From Candidatus Pelagibacterales bacterium (GTDB lineage Bacteria > Pseudomonadota > Alphaproteobacteria > TMED109): a stretch of DNA of 12,863 nt. The stretch spans positions 189,971 to 202,833 of the forward strand of contig PBIU01000008.1 in the NCBI GenBank assembly GCA_002720535.1, written 5' to 3'. How positions within the stretch are numbered: the first letter of the stretch is position 1; every line of letters begins with the position of its first letter. The position numbers and the translations under genes were made by a program. Positions 6,835 through 12,863 of the stretch are shown one piece after another. Under the pieces are notes generated by a model that saw nothing but the letters and a program-made list of their open reading frames with translations, did not search any database and was not told the DNA's origin.

Positions 6835-7889
6835 TTATTCCATTCTCTTATAGTTTTTATAAGTAATTCTATATTTTTAGTAGGTGTTTCTTTAATAACT
6901 CCATGGCCTAAATTGAAAATATGACTTACAGATGAGAAATTTTCTAATATCTTATTAGTGCTATCTATCATAGGTTTGCCGCCTTTTAATAAAATTTCAG
7001 GACTTAAATTGCCTTGGAAACATAAACTACGTACTTTTTTCTGTTTTAGATTATTTAACAACTCTTTAATATTTACATTTTGATCAATAGAAAGACAATC
7101 AATGTTAGTATTGCTTACATAATCCGCGTATAAATTCCCCGCTTTTCTGGGAAAGCCAATTATAGGTATAGAAGGATATTTTCTTTTTATTTTTCTAATA
7201 ATATTATTATTGGGTTCTATACAATATTTTTTAAATTTATTTTCTTTTAGAGCTATTTCTGCATGTGATTCAAAAATTTGGACAGCTTCTGCTCCTGCTT
7301 CAATTTGTTTTATTAAATGATTAGAAATAAAAGATTCTAATTTTTTAATTAATTCCATAAATGATTTCTCATAATTCTGGAAAAAAGAGACACATTTTGG
7401 AAAATTTTTGCTTCCTTTACCTTCTATCATATAAGCAGCAATAGTAAATGGAGCTCCTGCAAAACCTATTAAAGCTTTTTCTGATTCTAACTGACTTTTA
7501 ACTAAGCTTAAACATTCATATATTGGCTCTAAATAATTAATACTAGTTAATTCTAGCTCAAAAATCTCTCTTTCATTTTTTATTGGTTTTAAATGTGGTC
7601 CTTCATTTTCTATAAATTTTAGATCTCTATTACAAGCCATAGGAATAGTTAAAATATCAGAAAATATTATTGCAGCATCTAAATCAAATCTTTTAAGAGG
7701 TTGTAATGTTACCTCTGCTGATAATTTAGGATTCATACATAGATTTAAAAAAGAGCCTGCTCCTTTTCTTATTTCTCTATATTCTGGAAGATATCTTCCA
7801 GCTTGGCGCATAAGCCATATTGGAGTTTGAGAGCAATGTATGCCATTTATAGTTTTTATAAAATTAGAAGTATTATTTAATTTATCCAC
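6831..7889 (-). CDS. hemE: Uroporphyrinogen III decarboxylase
   Basis: 352 residues from a GTG start (E. coli HemE has 354). The frame stays open to 8009, but the extra 40 residues are low-complexity (YKYTLYYFIYIQ) and encoded by origin-like DNA. A TTGGA motif 7 bases before the GTG also favours 7889. It is a cytoplasmic enzyme that converts uroporphyrinogen III to coproporphyrinogen III. Signature 1 is PIWLMRQAGRYLPEYR (23-38), with substrate-carboxylate Arg28 and Arg32. The catalytic Asp78 lies in IIFSDIL. Signature 2 is GFAGAPFTIAAYMIEGKGSK, and GHGV with its conserved His is near the C-terminus. It is first in the hemE-hemH-hemJ operon. Its start codon lies inside a perfect DnaA box. hemE beside the origin is the arrangement known in Caulobacter and Rickettsia. 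Confidence 0.96.
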   Translation of the reverse strand: MDKLNNTSNFIKTINGIHCSQTPIWLMRQAGRYLPEYREIRKGAGSFLNLCMNPKLSAEVTLQPLKRFDLDAAIIFSDILTIPMACNRDLKFIENEGPHLKPIKNEREIFELELTSINYLEPIYECLSLVKSQLESEKALIGFAGAPFTIAAYMIEGKGSKNFPKCVSFFQNYEKSFMELIKKLESFISNHLIKQIEAGAEAVQIFESHAEIALKENKFKKYCIEPNNNIIRKIKRKYPSIPIIGFPRKAGNLYADYVSNTNIDCLSIDQNVNIKELLNNLKQKKVRSLCFQGNLSPEILLKGGKPMIDSTNKILENFSSVSHIFNLGHGVIKETPTKNIELLIKTIREWNK

Positions 7890-7890
7890 A
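7882..7890 (+). promoter_or_regulatory. DnaA box 1 (overlaps hemE start)
   Basis: TTATCCACA is a perfect match to the consensus TTATNCACA. It forms part of a 13-base direct repeat AATTTATCCACAA (7879-7891 and 7966-7978). On the minus strand the same bases spell the hemE GTG start and the next codons (GTG GAT AA). Confidence 0.7.
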
Positions 7891-7910
7891 ATTATTCCAA
7901 GTTGTATATA

Positions 7911-7930
7911 TATAAAGTAATATAAAGTAT
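7911..7930 (+). repeat. Tandem 10-base repeat in the origin
   Basis: Two adjacent copies of TATAAAGTA followed by A or T give an almost exact 10-base tandem repeat, close to one helical turn. It lies between the two DnaA boxes. AT-rich tandem repeats are common in unwinding regions, but this one also lies in the hemE leader and may reflect promoter sequence. Confidence 0.5.
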
Positions 7931-7968
7931 ATTTGTAGTTGTTAATAGGTATTATGGGGATTAAAAAT

Positions 7969-7977
7969 TTATCCACA
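7969..7977 (+). promoter_or_regulatory. DnaA box 2
   Basis: TTATCCACA, a perfect consensus DnaA box in the same orientation as box 1 and 87 bases from it. It stands at the left border of the most AT-rich part of the gap, a typical place for the box that loads DnaA onto the unwinding element. Confidence 0.72.
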
Positions 7978-8022
7978 AAAATTAAATATTTAATCTCTAT
8001 TTTATACAATAAAAAATATTGT

Positions 8023-8037
8023 TTAAATAGTTATTAA
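8023..8037. promoter_or_regulatory. CtrA-type site in the origin
   Basis: TTAAATAGTTATTAA is an exact TTAA-N7-TTAA, the CtrA consensus; CtrA represses initiation at the Caulobacter origin. In DNA this AT-rich a chance hit is quite possible, so the position matters more than the match. A one-mismatch relative (TTAA-N7-TTTA) starts at 7990. Confidence 0.35.
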
Positions 8038-8062
8038 GGCAATTAATATAATTAATGATTTT

Positions 8063-8091
8063 TTGTTAACAATTTATAAAAATTGTATAAC
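8063..8091 (+). promoter_or_regulatory. Candidate promoter of the regulator-aroE-coaE-dnaQ operon
   Basis: TTGTTA (8063-8068), 17-base spacer, TATAAC (8086-8091), with TG close upstream of the -10. This would start transcription near 8098, about 24 bases before the proposed ATA start codon. The elements are imperfect and the DNA is very AT-rich, so this is a moderate call. Confidence 0.4.
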
Positions 8092-8109
8092 TTTAAATAG
8101 GAATAATAT

Positions 8110-8124
8110 AAGGATAGTAAAATA
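8110..8124 (+). promoter_or_regulatory. Ribosome binding site and non-standard ATA start of the regulator
   Basis: AAGGA (8110-8114), a 7-base spacer, then ATA GCA AAT. This spacing is ideal, and the resulting N-terminus (M-ANINKNIHIHVISDSTGE) matches the short leader usual for the family. It decides the start because no standard codon is available in frame. Confidence 0.5.
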
Positions 8125-8955
8125 GCAAATATTAATAAAAATATACATATACATGTAATATCTGATTCAACTGGAGAAACAGTTAGTACAGTTTCAAGAT
8201 CGGCAATTGCACATTTTAAAAATTTTAATCCAATAGAACATAGCTGGGTATTAGTAAGGTCCGATAAACAGTTAAAAAATATAATAGAGGAAATTAAAGA
8301 AAACAAAGGACTAGTAATCTATACCATAATAGATAAAAAATTAAGAAAAACGTTAGAAAAAGGTTGCGAAAGATTAGGGGTGCCAATTGTTCCTGTGTTG
8401 GACCCTGTAGTGAGCGCAATAGATAATTATTTTCATTATGATTTAGCAATGGATGAGCCGGGAAGGCAACATAATTTATCTCATGGATATTTTGATAGGA
8501 TAGGAGCTATGCAGTATACTTTAGCTCATGATGATGGACAATTATCTCATGATTTGGAAAGTGCTGATATAGTATTAGTAGGAGTATCTAGAACCTCTAA
8601 GACGCCAACATCTATGTATTTAGCAAATAGAGGAATAAGAACAGCAAATGTGCCTATGGTTCCTAAAGTATCTTTGCCGCCGAATATTTTTTCTTCAAAG
8701 GCCTTAATAATAGGCTTAACTACAAGCCCTGAGAGGCTAATTCAAATTAGAAAATCAAGGCTAAATTCTGTTGGCGAAAAAAGAACAACCAATTATATTG
8801 AAGAAGATCTAATAAAAGAAGAAGTGCTATTGGCAAAAAAAATATTTTTAAAGAATAAGTGGCCCATTATTGATGTAACAAGAAAATCTATTGAAGAAAC
8901 AGCAGCTGCAGCATTAGAATATTTAAGAGTTTTTAAAGAAAAAAAAGAAAAATAA
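8122..8955 (+). CDS. PPDK/PEP-synthase regulatory protein (DUF299, bifunctional kinase/phosphorylase), ATA start
   Basis: 277 residues when started at ATA 8122, the usual family length. Family members reversibly phosphorylate a threonine of pyruvate phosphate dikinase or PEP synthase, using ADP for inactivation and phosphate for reactivation. Homology begins with HVISDSTGETVSTVSRSA (11-28), long before the first standard start (GTG 8380, residue 87), so that start would delete an essential part. The frame opens after TAA at 8104 and holds no ATG, GTG or TTG before the homology. AAGGA (8110-8114) lies 7 bases before ATA 8122; ATT 8131 is an alternative. Other motifs are VPVLDPVVSAI (90-100), HDDGQ (136-140) and the P-loop GVSRTSKT (154-161). 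It borders the origin and touches aroE (TAA then ATG). The target enzyme is not in the window. Confidence 0.88.
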   Translation: MANINKNIHIHVISDSTGETVSTVSRSAIAHFKNFNPIEHSWVLVRSDKQLKNIIEEIKENKGLVIYTIIDKKLRKTLEKGCERLGVPIVPVLDPVVSAIDNYFHYDLAMDEPGRQHNLSHGYFDRIGAMQYTLAHDDGQLSHDLESADIVLVGVSRTSKTPTSMYLANRGIRTANVPMVPKVSLPPNIFSSKALIIGLTTSPERLIQIRKSRLNSVGEKRTTNYIEEDLIKEEVLLAKKIFLKNKWPIIDVTRKSIEETAAAALEYLRVFKEKKEK

Positions 8956-9798
8956 ATGACTACAGGAATTATAGGAAAGCCAATTAAACATAGCTTGTCT
9001 CCAATTCTTCATGAATTCTGGATGAAAGAATATAAAATAGAATCAACCTACAATATATATGAGATTGATAAAAAAGAGATTGCTTCTTTTTTGAAGACTT
9101 TGAAAGAAAAGAACATTAATGGATTAAATGTAACGATACCTTATAAGTCTGAGGTCATAAAGCTTTTGGACCATGTAGAAAAAAACGCATTAGATTTGGG
9201 GGCGGTAAATACAATTAAAGTTGGAGAAGACAACAAATTATATGGTTATAATACAGATGTATATGGATTTATGAAACATTTAAATATTTCTGCCCCTTCC
9301 TGGAAAAAAAAGAAAGGCGACATAACAATAATAGGAGCAGGTGGGGCAAGCAGGGCTGTTATTTGGTCTTTTTTGAAAGAAAATAAAATGAATATTAAGC
9401 TTTTTAACAGAAGTAAAGATAGGGGCTTAAAACTAATTGACGACATGAAAAAATTATTCCCAGAGTCAAATATAATTTTTCACTCCAATTTATCAGAAGC
9501 TTTAAATAATTGCTCTTTGTTAGTAAATTGTACTAGTCTTGGCATGAGCGGACAGCCTATGCTTGACATAAATTTAGACCAGATGAATAATAATTCTATA
9601 GTTTATGATATTGTTTATTCTCCTTTAATTACGGAATTGCTTCATAAAGCAAAAGAGTTAAATTTTACAGCGATTGATGGTTTAGGAATGTTAATTAATC
9701 AGGCTGTTCCTGCTTTTGAAATGTGGCATAATACAAAGGTAACAGTAAGCGACGCCCTAAGACAAAGCGCACTTAATCATCTAGAAAGAAAAGTTTAA
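8956..9798 (+). CDS. aroE: Shikimate dehydrogenase
   Basis: 280 residues; cytoplasmic NADPH-dependent reduction of 3-dehydroshikimate to shikimate in aromatic amino acid synthesis. The substrate domain shows KHSLSPILHEFW (11-22), NVTIPYK with catalytic Lys64 (58-64), GAVNT (82-86) and GYNTD with Asp101 (97-101). The NADP domain starts with ITIIGAGGASRA (123-134) and NRSKDR (151-156), whose Arg favours NADP over NAD. VYDIVYSPLITELL and DGLGMLINQAVPAFEMW complete the family pattern. The ATG follows the upstream TAA with no gap, and only a weak A-rich ribosome binding site is present, so translation is probably coupled. Length is normal for AroE. Confidence 0.97.
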   Translation: MTTGIIGKPIKHSLSPILHEFWMKEYKIESTYNIYEIDKKEIASFLKTLKEKNINGLNVTIPYKSEVIKLLDHVEKNALDLGAVNTIKVGEDNKLYGYNTDVYGFMKHLNISAPSWKKKKGDITIIGAGGASRAVIWSFLKENKMNIKLFNRSKDRGLKLIDDMKKLFPESNIIFHSNLSEALNNCSLLVNCTSLGMSGQPMLDINLDQMNNNSIVYDIVYSPLITELLHKAKELNFTAIDGLGMLINQAVPAFEMWHNTKVTVSDALRQSALNHLERKV

Positions 9799-10398
9799 AT
9801 GATTATTCTTGGTTTAACAGGCTCAATTGCTATGGGCAAAAGTGCTACAGCAAATATTTTTAGCTCGTATGGGGTCCCTGTTTTTGATGCTGATCTTTGC
9901 GTACATCAATTAATTGGTTTTAATGGAAGATTAGTGCCTTTGATTGCCAAAGAGTTTCCTTCTACCTTAGAAAAAACTAAAAACTATAGATTTATTAATA
10001 GAATAAAGTTGGGAAATATCGTTTTTAACAATAAGAAATTGAAACGGAATTTAGAAAATATAATTCACCCTCAGATAGGAAGGGAGAGAAAAAAATGGAC
10101 GGAACAGGCAATCAGAAGAAGAGATAAAATAATTTGTTATGATATTCCTTTGTTATTTGAGACTAAAGGAGAGAAAGCCGTTGATGAAGTTATTGTTGTT
10201 TCAGCACCATACTTTATTCAAAGACAAAGAGCTTTAAAAAGAAAAAATATGGACCTAAAAAAATTAAATAATATATTAAAAACACAAATGCCTGATAAAG
10301 ATAAAAGAAAAAGGGCAAATTATGTGGTTAACACGGGTAATGGCCATAGGTTTTCTAGAAACCAAGTAAAAAATATAATAGAGAAGCTTAGTAAATGA
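9799..10398 (+). CDS. coaE: Dephospho-CoA kinase
   Basis: 199 residues; phosphorylates the 3'-hydroxyl of dephospho-CoA, the last step of coenzyme A synthesis. The P-loop is GLTGSIAMGKS (5-15) with Lys14, followed by GVPVFDAD (25-32), whose two aspartates are characteristic, and later HPQIGRER (about 94-101), YDIPLLFET (114-122) and VDEVIVVSAP (128-137). The region from 144 to 170 (RALKRKNM, LKTQMPDKDKR) is the lid and C-terminal helix area. The ATG directly follows the aroE stop, and the TGA overlaps the dnaQ ATG. Basic residues are abundant compared with neighbouring proteins, as expected of an A-rich genome. Confidence 0.96.
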   Translation: MIILGLTGSIAMGKSATANIFSSYGVPVFDADLCVHQLIGFNGRLVPLIAKEFPSTLEKTKNYRFINRIKLGNIVFNNKKLKRNLENIIHPQIGRERKKWTEQAIRRRDKIICYDIPLLFETKGEKAVDEVIVVSAPYFIQRQRALKRKNMDLKKLNNILKTQMPDKDKRKRANYVVNTGNGHRFSRNQVKNIIEKLSK

Positions 10399-11078
10399 GA
10401 AGAACTGCACTAGATACAGAAACAACAGGACTCAATCCTCTAGATGGCCATAGAATAGTGGAGATAGGCTGTATTGAATTAGATATTAATTTGCCCACGG
10501 GAAAAGAATGGCATGCTTACGTAAATCCAGAAAGAGCAATGCCTGAAGCAGCATTTGCAGTACACGGCTTATCTGAATCATTTTTGCTTAAAAAGCCAAC
10601 ATTTAAAGATATTGCCCAAGATTTTATAAGCTTTATCAATGGAGCAGAATTAGTAATACATAATGCAAAATTTGATATAGGGTTTTTGAATAGCGAATTA
10701 AAAAGACTTAAAATGCCCGTTATAGATATAGCAAACACAATAGATACGGTGCAATTAGCAAGAGAAAAAATTCCTGGAGCTGCTGCTAGTTTAGACGCTT
10801 TGTGTAAGAGGTTTGATATAGACTTAGCAATTAGGGAAAAACACGGAGCTCTGCTGGATGCAAAATTATTAGCTGAGGTTTACCTCGAATTAACTGGAGG
10901 CCGGCAAGCGAGTTTAAGTCTCATTCAAGAAAATAAAGAAGTAATTAATGAAGAGATGAAGGAAGAAAAGCTTGGTTTGGAAGAATTGAAATTTGTCTCT
11001 GCCAAATTAACTGAAAAGGATAGAGAAGAACATAAAGAAATGCTAAAAAAAATTAATTCACCTATTTGGCTAAAATAA
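10395..11078 (+). CDS. dnaQ: DNA polymerase III epsilon subunit (3'-5' proofreading exonuclease)
   Basis: 227 residues; the DEDDh exonuclease that proofreads for the replicative polymerase. ExoI has Asp7 and Glu9 (ALDTETTGLNP), ExoII has HNAKFD (89-94) with Asp94, and ExoIII has HGALLDAKLLAEVYLELTGG (150-169) with His150 and Asp155. All catalytic residues are present. The tail 171-227 ends in SPIWLK, typical of alphaproteobacterial DnaQ. It is charged and likely contacts the polymerase alpha subunit, although no clear clamp-binding motif is obvious to me. The start overlaps the coaE stop as ATGA. secB, which follows dnaQ in many relatives, is not here. Confidence 0.97.
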   Translation: MRRTALDTETTGLNPLDGHRIVEIGCIELDINLPTGKEWHAYVNPERAMPEAAFAVHGLSESFLLKKPTFKDIAQDFISFINGAELVIHNAKFDIGFLNSELKRLKMPVIDIANTIDTVQLAREKIPGAAASLDALCKRFDIDLAIREKHGALLDAKLLAEVYLELTGGRQASLSLIQENKEVINEEMKEEKLGLEELKFVSAKLTEKDREEHKEMLKKINSPIWLK

Positions 11079-11149
11079 TATTAGATAGACTTTACCAAAC
11101 TGGCTAAGCACACTATCTTATTTATAAATAAATTAAAACGGGAAAAAAA
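11079..11149. other. dnaQ-Tim44 gap with a possible hairpin
   Basis: AGATAG (11083-11088) pairs with CTATCT (11113-11118), and inside it TTACCA pairs with TGGCTAA with one bulged C, so a two-part stem can form. It is not followed by a strong U-run, so an intrinsic terminator is unlikely. A weak promoter (TTTACC, 17 bases, TATCTT) lies over the same bases. GGGA (11140-11143) serves as ribosome binding site for the GTG of the next gene. Confidence 0.3.
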
Positions 11150-11788
11150 GTGCAATATTTTGATATTATATTATTTGCTGTTATAGCAGGGGTTTTGGCA
11201 ATACGCTTATATAGAATTTTAGGCATTAAATCTAAAGTAATAATTAAAAAAAATGAAGACTCTGTCCAAAATGTAGTCAATCTCAATAAAGAGAAAATTA
11301 AAGAAGAGGATAAGGAAAGGGAAAATATAAGTATAGAAAATGGAGAAGGCTTGCAGCATCTTAAAAATGTACAGCCAAACTTTAATGAGGCCGACTTTCT
11401 TTCTGGAGCGGAAAAAGCTTTACCAATGATATTGGAAGCAAAATATACAGCAAATAAAAAAATTTTAATAAGCTTTTTAGAAGATGATATATTTAGAATC
11501 TTTGAAAAACAAATTTTAGATCAGGAAAGCAAGGGACACACTGTAAAAAATTGTGAAATAAGTGTTTCTGAGAGGCAGATACAAGAAATAAAAATACAGG
11601 AAAATATTGTATATATTAGAGTTAATTTTAAATTTAATGAAAAATTTATTATAAATAATAGTGATGGAAGTGTTTTTTTAGATTTAAGTAAAGATGGAGA
11701 TGAAAAAACAGTGGCTTGGACATTTTCAAGACCCTTAGAATCAGATAGCCCTAACTGGAAGTTATTTGGCGTTAATCAAATTAACTAG
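11150..11788 (+). CDS. Membrane-anchored Tim44-like domain protein
   Basis: 212 residues from a GTG start behind GGGA. Residues 4-24 form one transmembrane segment (FDIILFAVIAGVLAIRLYRILG). Residues 30-78 are a highly charged linker (EKIKEEDKERE). A Tim44-like domain covers about 80-212, with ADFLSGAEKALPMILEA (81-97) and FLEDDIFRIFEKQI (109-122) as the recognisable part, ending in VAWTFSRPLESDSPNWKLFGV. Mitochondrial Tim44 tethers Hsp70 to the import channel. The bacterial relatives are inner-membrane proteins whose role is not settled; proposals include help in membrane-protein handling. It commonly precedes mltA in alphaproteobacteria, as here (11-base gap). The strong N-terminal anchor and linker are the usual architecture. 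Confidence 0.87.
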   Translation: MQYFDIILFAVIAGVLAIRLYRILGIKSKVIIKKNEDSVQNVVNLNKEKIKEEDKERENISIENGEGLQHLKNVQPNFNEADFLSGAEKALPMILEAKYTANKKILISFLEDDIFRIFEKQILDQESKGHTVKNCEISVSERQIQEIKIQENIVYIRVNFKFNEKFIINNSDGSVFLDLSKDGDEKTVAWTFSRPLESDSPNWKLFGVNQIN

Positions 11789-11799
11789 TAATATTCTAC

Positions 11800-12863
11800 A
11801 TGGCAATAAGTAAAAAAATTTTTAAAGGCATATTTTTTTTCTTATTTCTAACAGTCTTTTTGTTATATTTTTACAAGCATAAGGCTCAGGAAAATAATTA
11901 TAAATTAGTAAAAACTCAATTTTCTGATTTGCCAGATTGGAATTCTAAAAATATTTTACCTTCTTTAAAATCTTTTGAACAAAGCTGTCGTATTATATTA
12001 AATAAGGAAGCTTTGGACTCAGCTAAACTATCAGACTTTAATGTGAAAATAGAATCTTATAAAAATTTTTGTAAATTACTGCCTGATATTAAAAACAGTG
12101 ACGACCTTAAAATATTGATAGAAAATAATTTTTACCCTGTTTATTTGAGGGATGATAATACTCTTTTTACTGGCTATATTGAGATAGAAATTAAAGGAAG
12201 AATAACGCCTTCTATTCATGAAGCTCCTAACGCGGTTCCTATTTTTAGGAAACCGCCAAGTATTATTTCTGTTAATTTAGAAAAATTTGGAAATGAATAT
12301 AAGGATAAAAAAATTTTAGGAATGATAAGAGATAATGACTTTGTTCCTGTTCCTTCGAGAAAGATAATTGAAAACCAAAATATGTTTAAGGAATATATTC
12401 TGGCTTACATTGACGACCCTGCTCTTGCTTATTTTTTACATATTCAAGGGTCCGGATTAATAACTCTTCCAACTGGAGAGACGATGGCAGTTAGTTATGC
12501 TGGAGACAATGGCAAAGAGTATTATTCTATAGGCAAAAAACTTTTAGAAGATGAGATTATAAAAAAAGAAAATATGTCTATGCAATCTATTTTAACATGG
12601 ATGAGAGATAATGAAGAAGCTGCATTTAAGCTGATGCAAAACAATGAAAGGTTCATATTTTTTAAAGAAAGAAATAATTTAGAGCCACCAAATGGGTCAA
12701 GTGGAACAATAGTTACGCCTATGCATTCAGCCGCAATAGATAATAGGTTTATACCGTATCACCTGCCTTTATGGGTCGAGGTAGATGATTTTTATAACGA
12801 TAGCACAAATAAAAGACTAACAAACATTTTTCTTGCCCAAGATACTGGGTCAGCAATAAACGG
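11800..12863 (+). CDS. mltA: Membrane-bound lytic murein transglycosylase A (3' end cut by window edge)
   Basis: 354 complete codons are visible and the frame is open at the right edge. The product cleaves the glycan strands of peptidoglycan to 1,6-anhydro ends. Residues 8-24 are a hydrophobic N-terminal segment without a lipobox cysteine, so an inner-membrane anchor or signal peptide is more likely than the lipoprotein form of E. coli MltA. Family signatures are FTGYIEIEIKG (about 126-136), DPALAYFLHIQGSGLI, MAVSYAGDNGKEYYSIGK, MSMQSILTWM, GSSGTIVTPMHSAAID and LPLWVEV. The last visible stretch AQDTGSAIN contains Asp348, one of two conserved aspartates; the catalytic one should follow 11 residues later, just beyond the window. 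Spacing to the Tim44-like gene is 11 bases, and I see only a weak ribosome binding site, so coupling is likely. Confidence 0.94.
   Translation, partial: MAISKKIFKGIFFFLFLTVFLLYFYKHKAQENNYKLVKTQFSDLPDWNSKNILPSLKSFEQSCRIILNKEALDSAKLSDFNVKIESYKNFCKLLPDIKNSDDLKILIENNFYPVYLRDDNTLFTGYIEIEIKGRITPSIHEAPNAVPIFRKPPSIISVNLEKFGNEYKDKKILGMIRDNDFVPVPSRKIIENQNMFKEYILAYIDDPALAYFLHIQGSGLITLPTGETMAVSYAGDNGKEYYSIGKKLLEDEIIKKENMSMQSILTWMRDNEEAAFKLMQNNERFIFFKERNNLEPPNGSSGTIVTPMHSAAIDNRFIPYHLPLWVEVDDFYNDSTNKRLTNIFLAQDTGSAIN

Larger units (their letters stand above)
7879..8121. other. Probable chromosomal replication origin (oriC, Cori type)
   Basis: The gap between hemE and the RP001/CC0001-type regulator is where the origins of Caulobacter and Rickettsia lie. 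By hand count 7891-8121 has 36 G/C in 231 bases (about 16%), and 7978-8100 only about 11%, fit for an unwinding element. It contains two perfect DnaA boxes (7882-7890, 7969-7977), an exact CtrA-type TTAA-N7-TTAA (8023-8037), a perfect 14-base palindrome (7981-7994), a TTGTTAACAA palindrome (8063-8072) and inverted ACAAT repeats. Genes on both sides run away from it. Origin function is inferred from context plus motifs; no dnaA or parAB gene is in the window, which is normal for alphaproteobacteria. Confidence 0.8.

Noticed and set aside
7890..8009. 40-residue N-terminal extension of hemE from an upstream ATG
   Set aside because: The extension is encoded by origin-like AT-rich DNA, is low-complexity and exceeds the family length; GTG at 7889 has a good ribosome binding site.
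7890..8121. CRISPR array, tRNA or small RNA in the AT-rich gap
   Set aside because: No regularly spaced repeats, cloverleaf or G+C-rich stems are seen; composition and motifs fit an origin.
8052..8306. 84-residue open frame on the minus strand over the start of the regulator gene
   Set aside because: It lies antisense to the conserved N-terminal part of the regulator (HVISDSTGETV and following). The composition is low-complexity and no family is recognisable.
8380..8955. Regulator gene starting at GTG 8380
   Set aside because: This would remove about 86 residues of conserved sequence that is intact in the same frame upstream.

Overview
The window is AT-rich, compact, gene-dense DNA. It most likely comes from a free-living alphaproteobacterium, plausibly a streamlined marine lineage. 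The strongest support is gene order. A leftward run hemE-hemH-hemJ-rho is followed, across an intergenic gap, by a rightward run of PPDK/PEP-synthase regulator (RP001/CC0001 type)-aroE-coaE-dnaQ-Tim44-like-mltA. This is the arrangement around the replication origin in Caulobacter and Rickettsia. The exact genus cannot be read from the sequence.

Left region (1-3957): an iron-responsive module. A leftward outer-membrane porin gene (cut by the window edge) is divergent from a rightward pair encoding an imelysin-type periplasmic lipid-free iron-regulated protein and a DUF1111 di-haem cytochrome c oxidoreductase. The 310-base gap between them carries two near-consensus sigma-70 promoters. Each has a Fur-box-like 7-1-7 palindrome in its spacer, and a third box lies just downstream of the porin promoter. 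The three genes are therefore probably all induced by iron starvation.

Middle region (3958-7889, minus strand): hemE, hemH and hemJ overlap by 1 to 4 bases and form one haem-biosynthesis operon. The transcription terminator factor gene rho follows after a 121-base gap that has its own candidate promoter. The stop codons of rho and the DUF1111 gene abut with no base between them.

Origin region (about 7879-8121): this gap is about 16% G+C by hand count. It contains two perfect DnaA boxes in a 13-base direct repeat, one exact TTAA-N7-TTAA CtrA-type site, and several AT-only palindromes and inverted repeats. One DnaA box overlaps the GTG start of hemE. I interpret the gap as the chromosomal origin of replication. 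Genes on both sides are transcribed away from it, so they are co-directional with replication; the imelysin/DUF1111 pair is the exception.

Right region (8122-12863, plus strand): the regulator gene has no ATG, GTG or TTG in the right place and seems to start at an ATA codon behind a good ribosome binding site. aroE, coaE and dnaQ follow with spacings of 0, 0 and -4 bases. A 71-base gap then precedes a membrane-anchored Tim44-like gene and an mltA gene that runs off the window. maf and secB, often present in this cluster, are absent. I saw no tRNA, rRNA, CRISPR array or insertion sequence.
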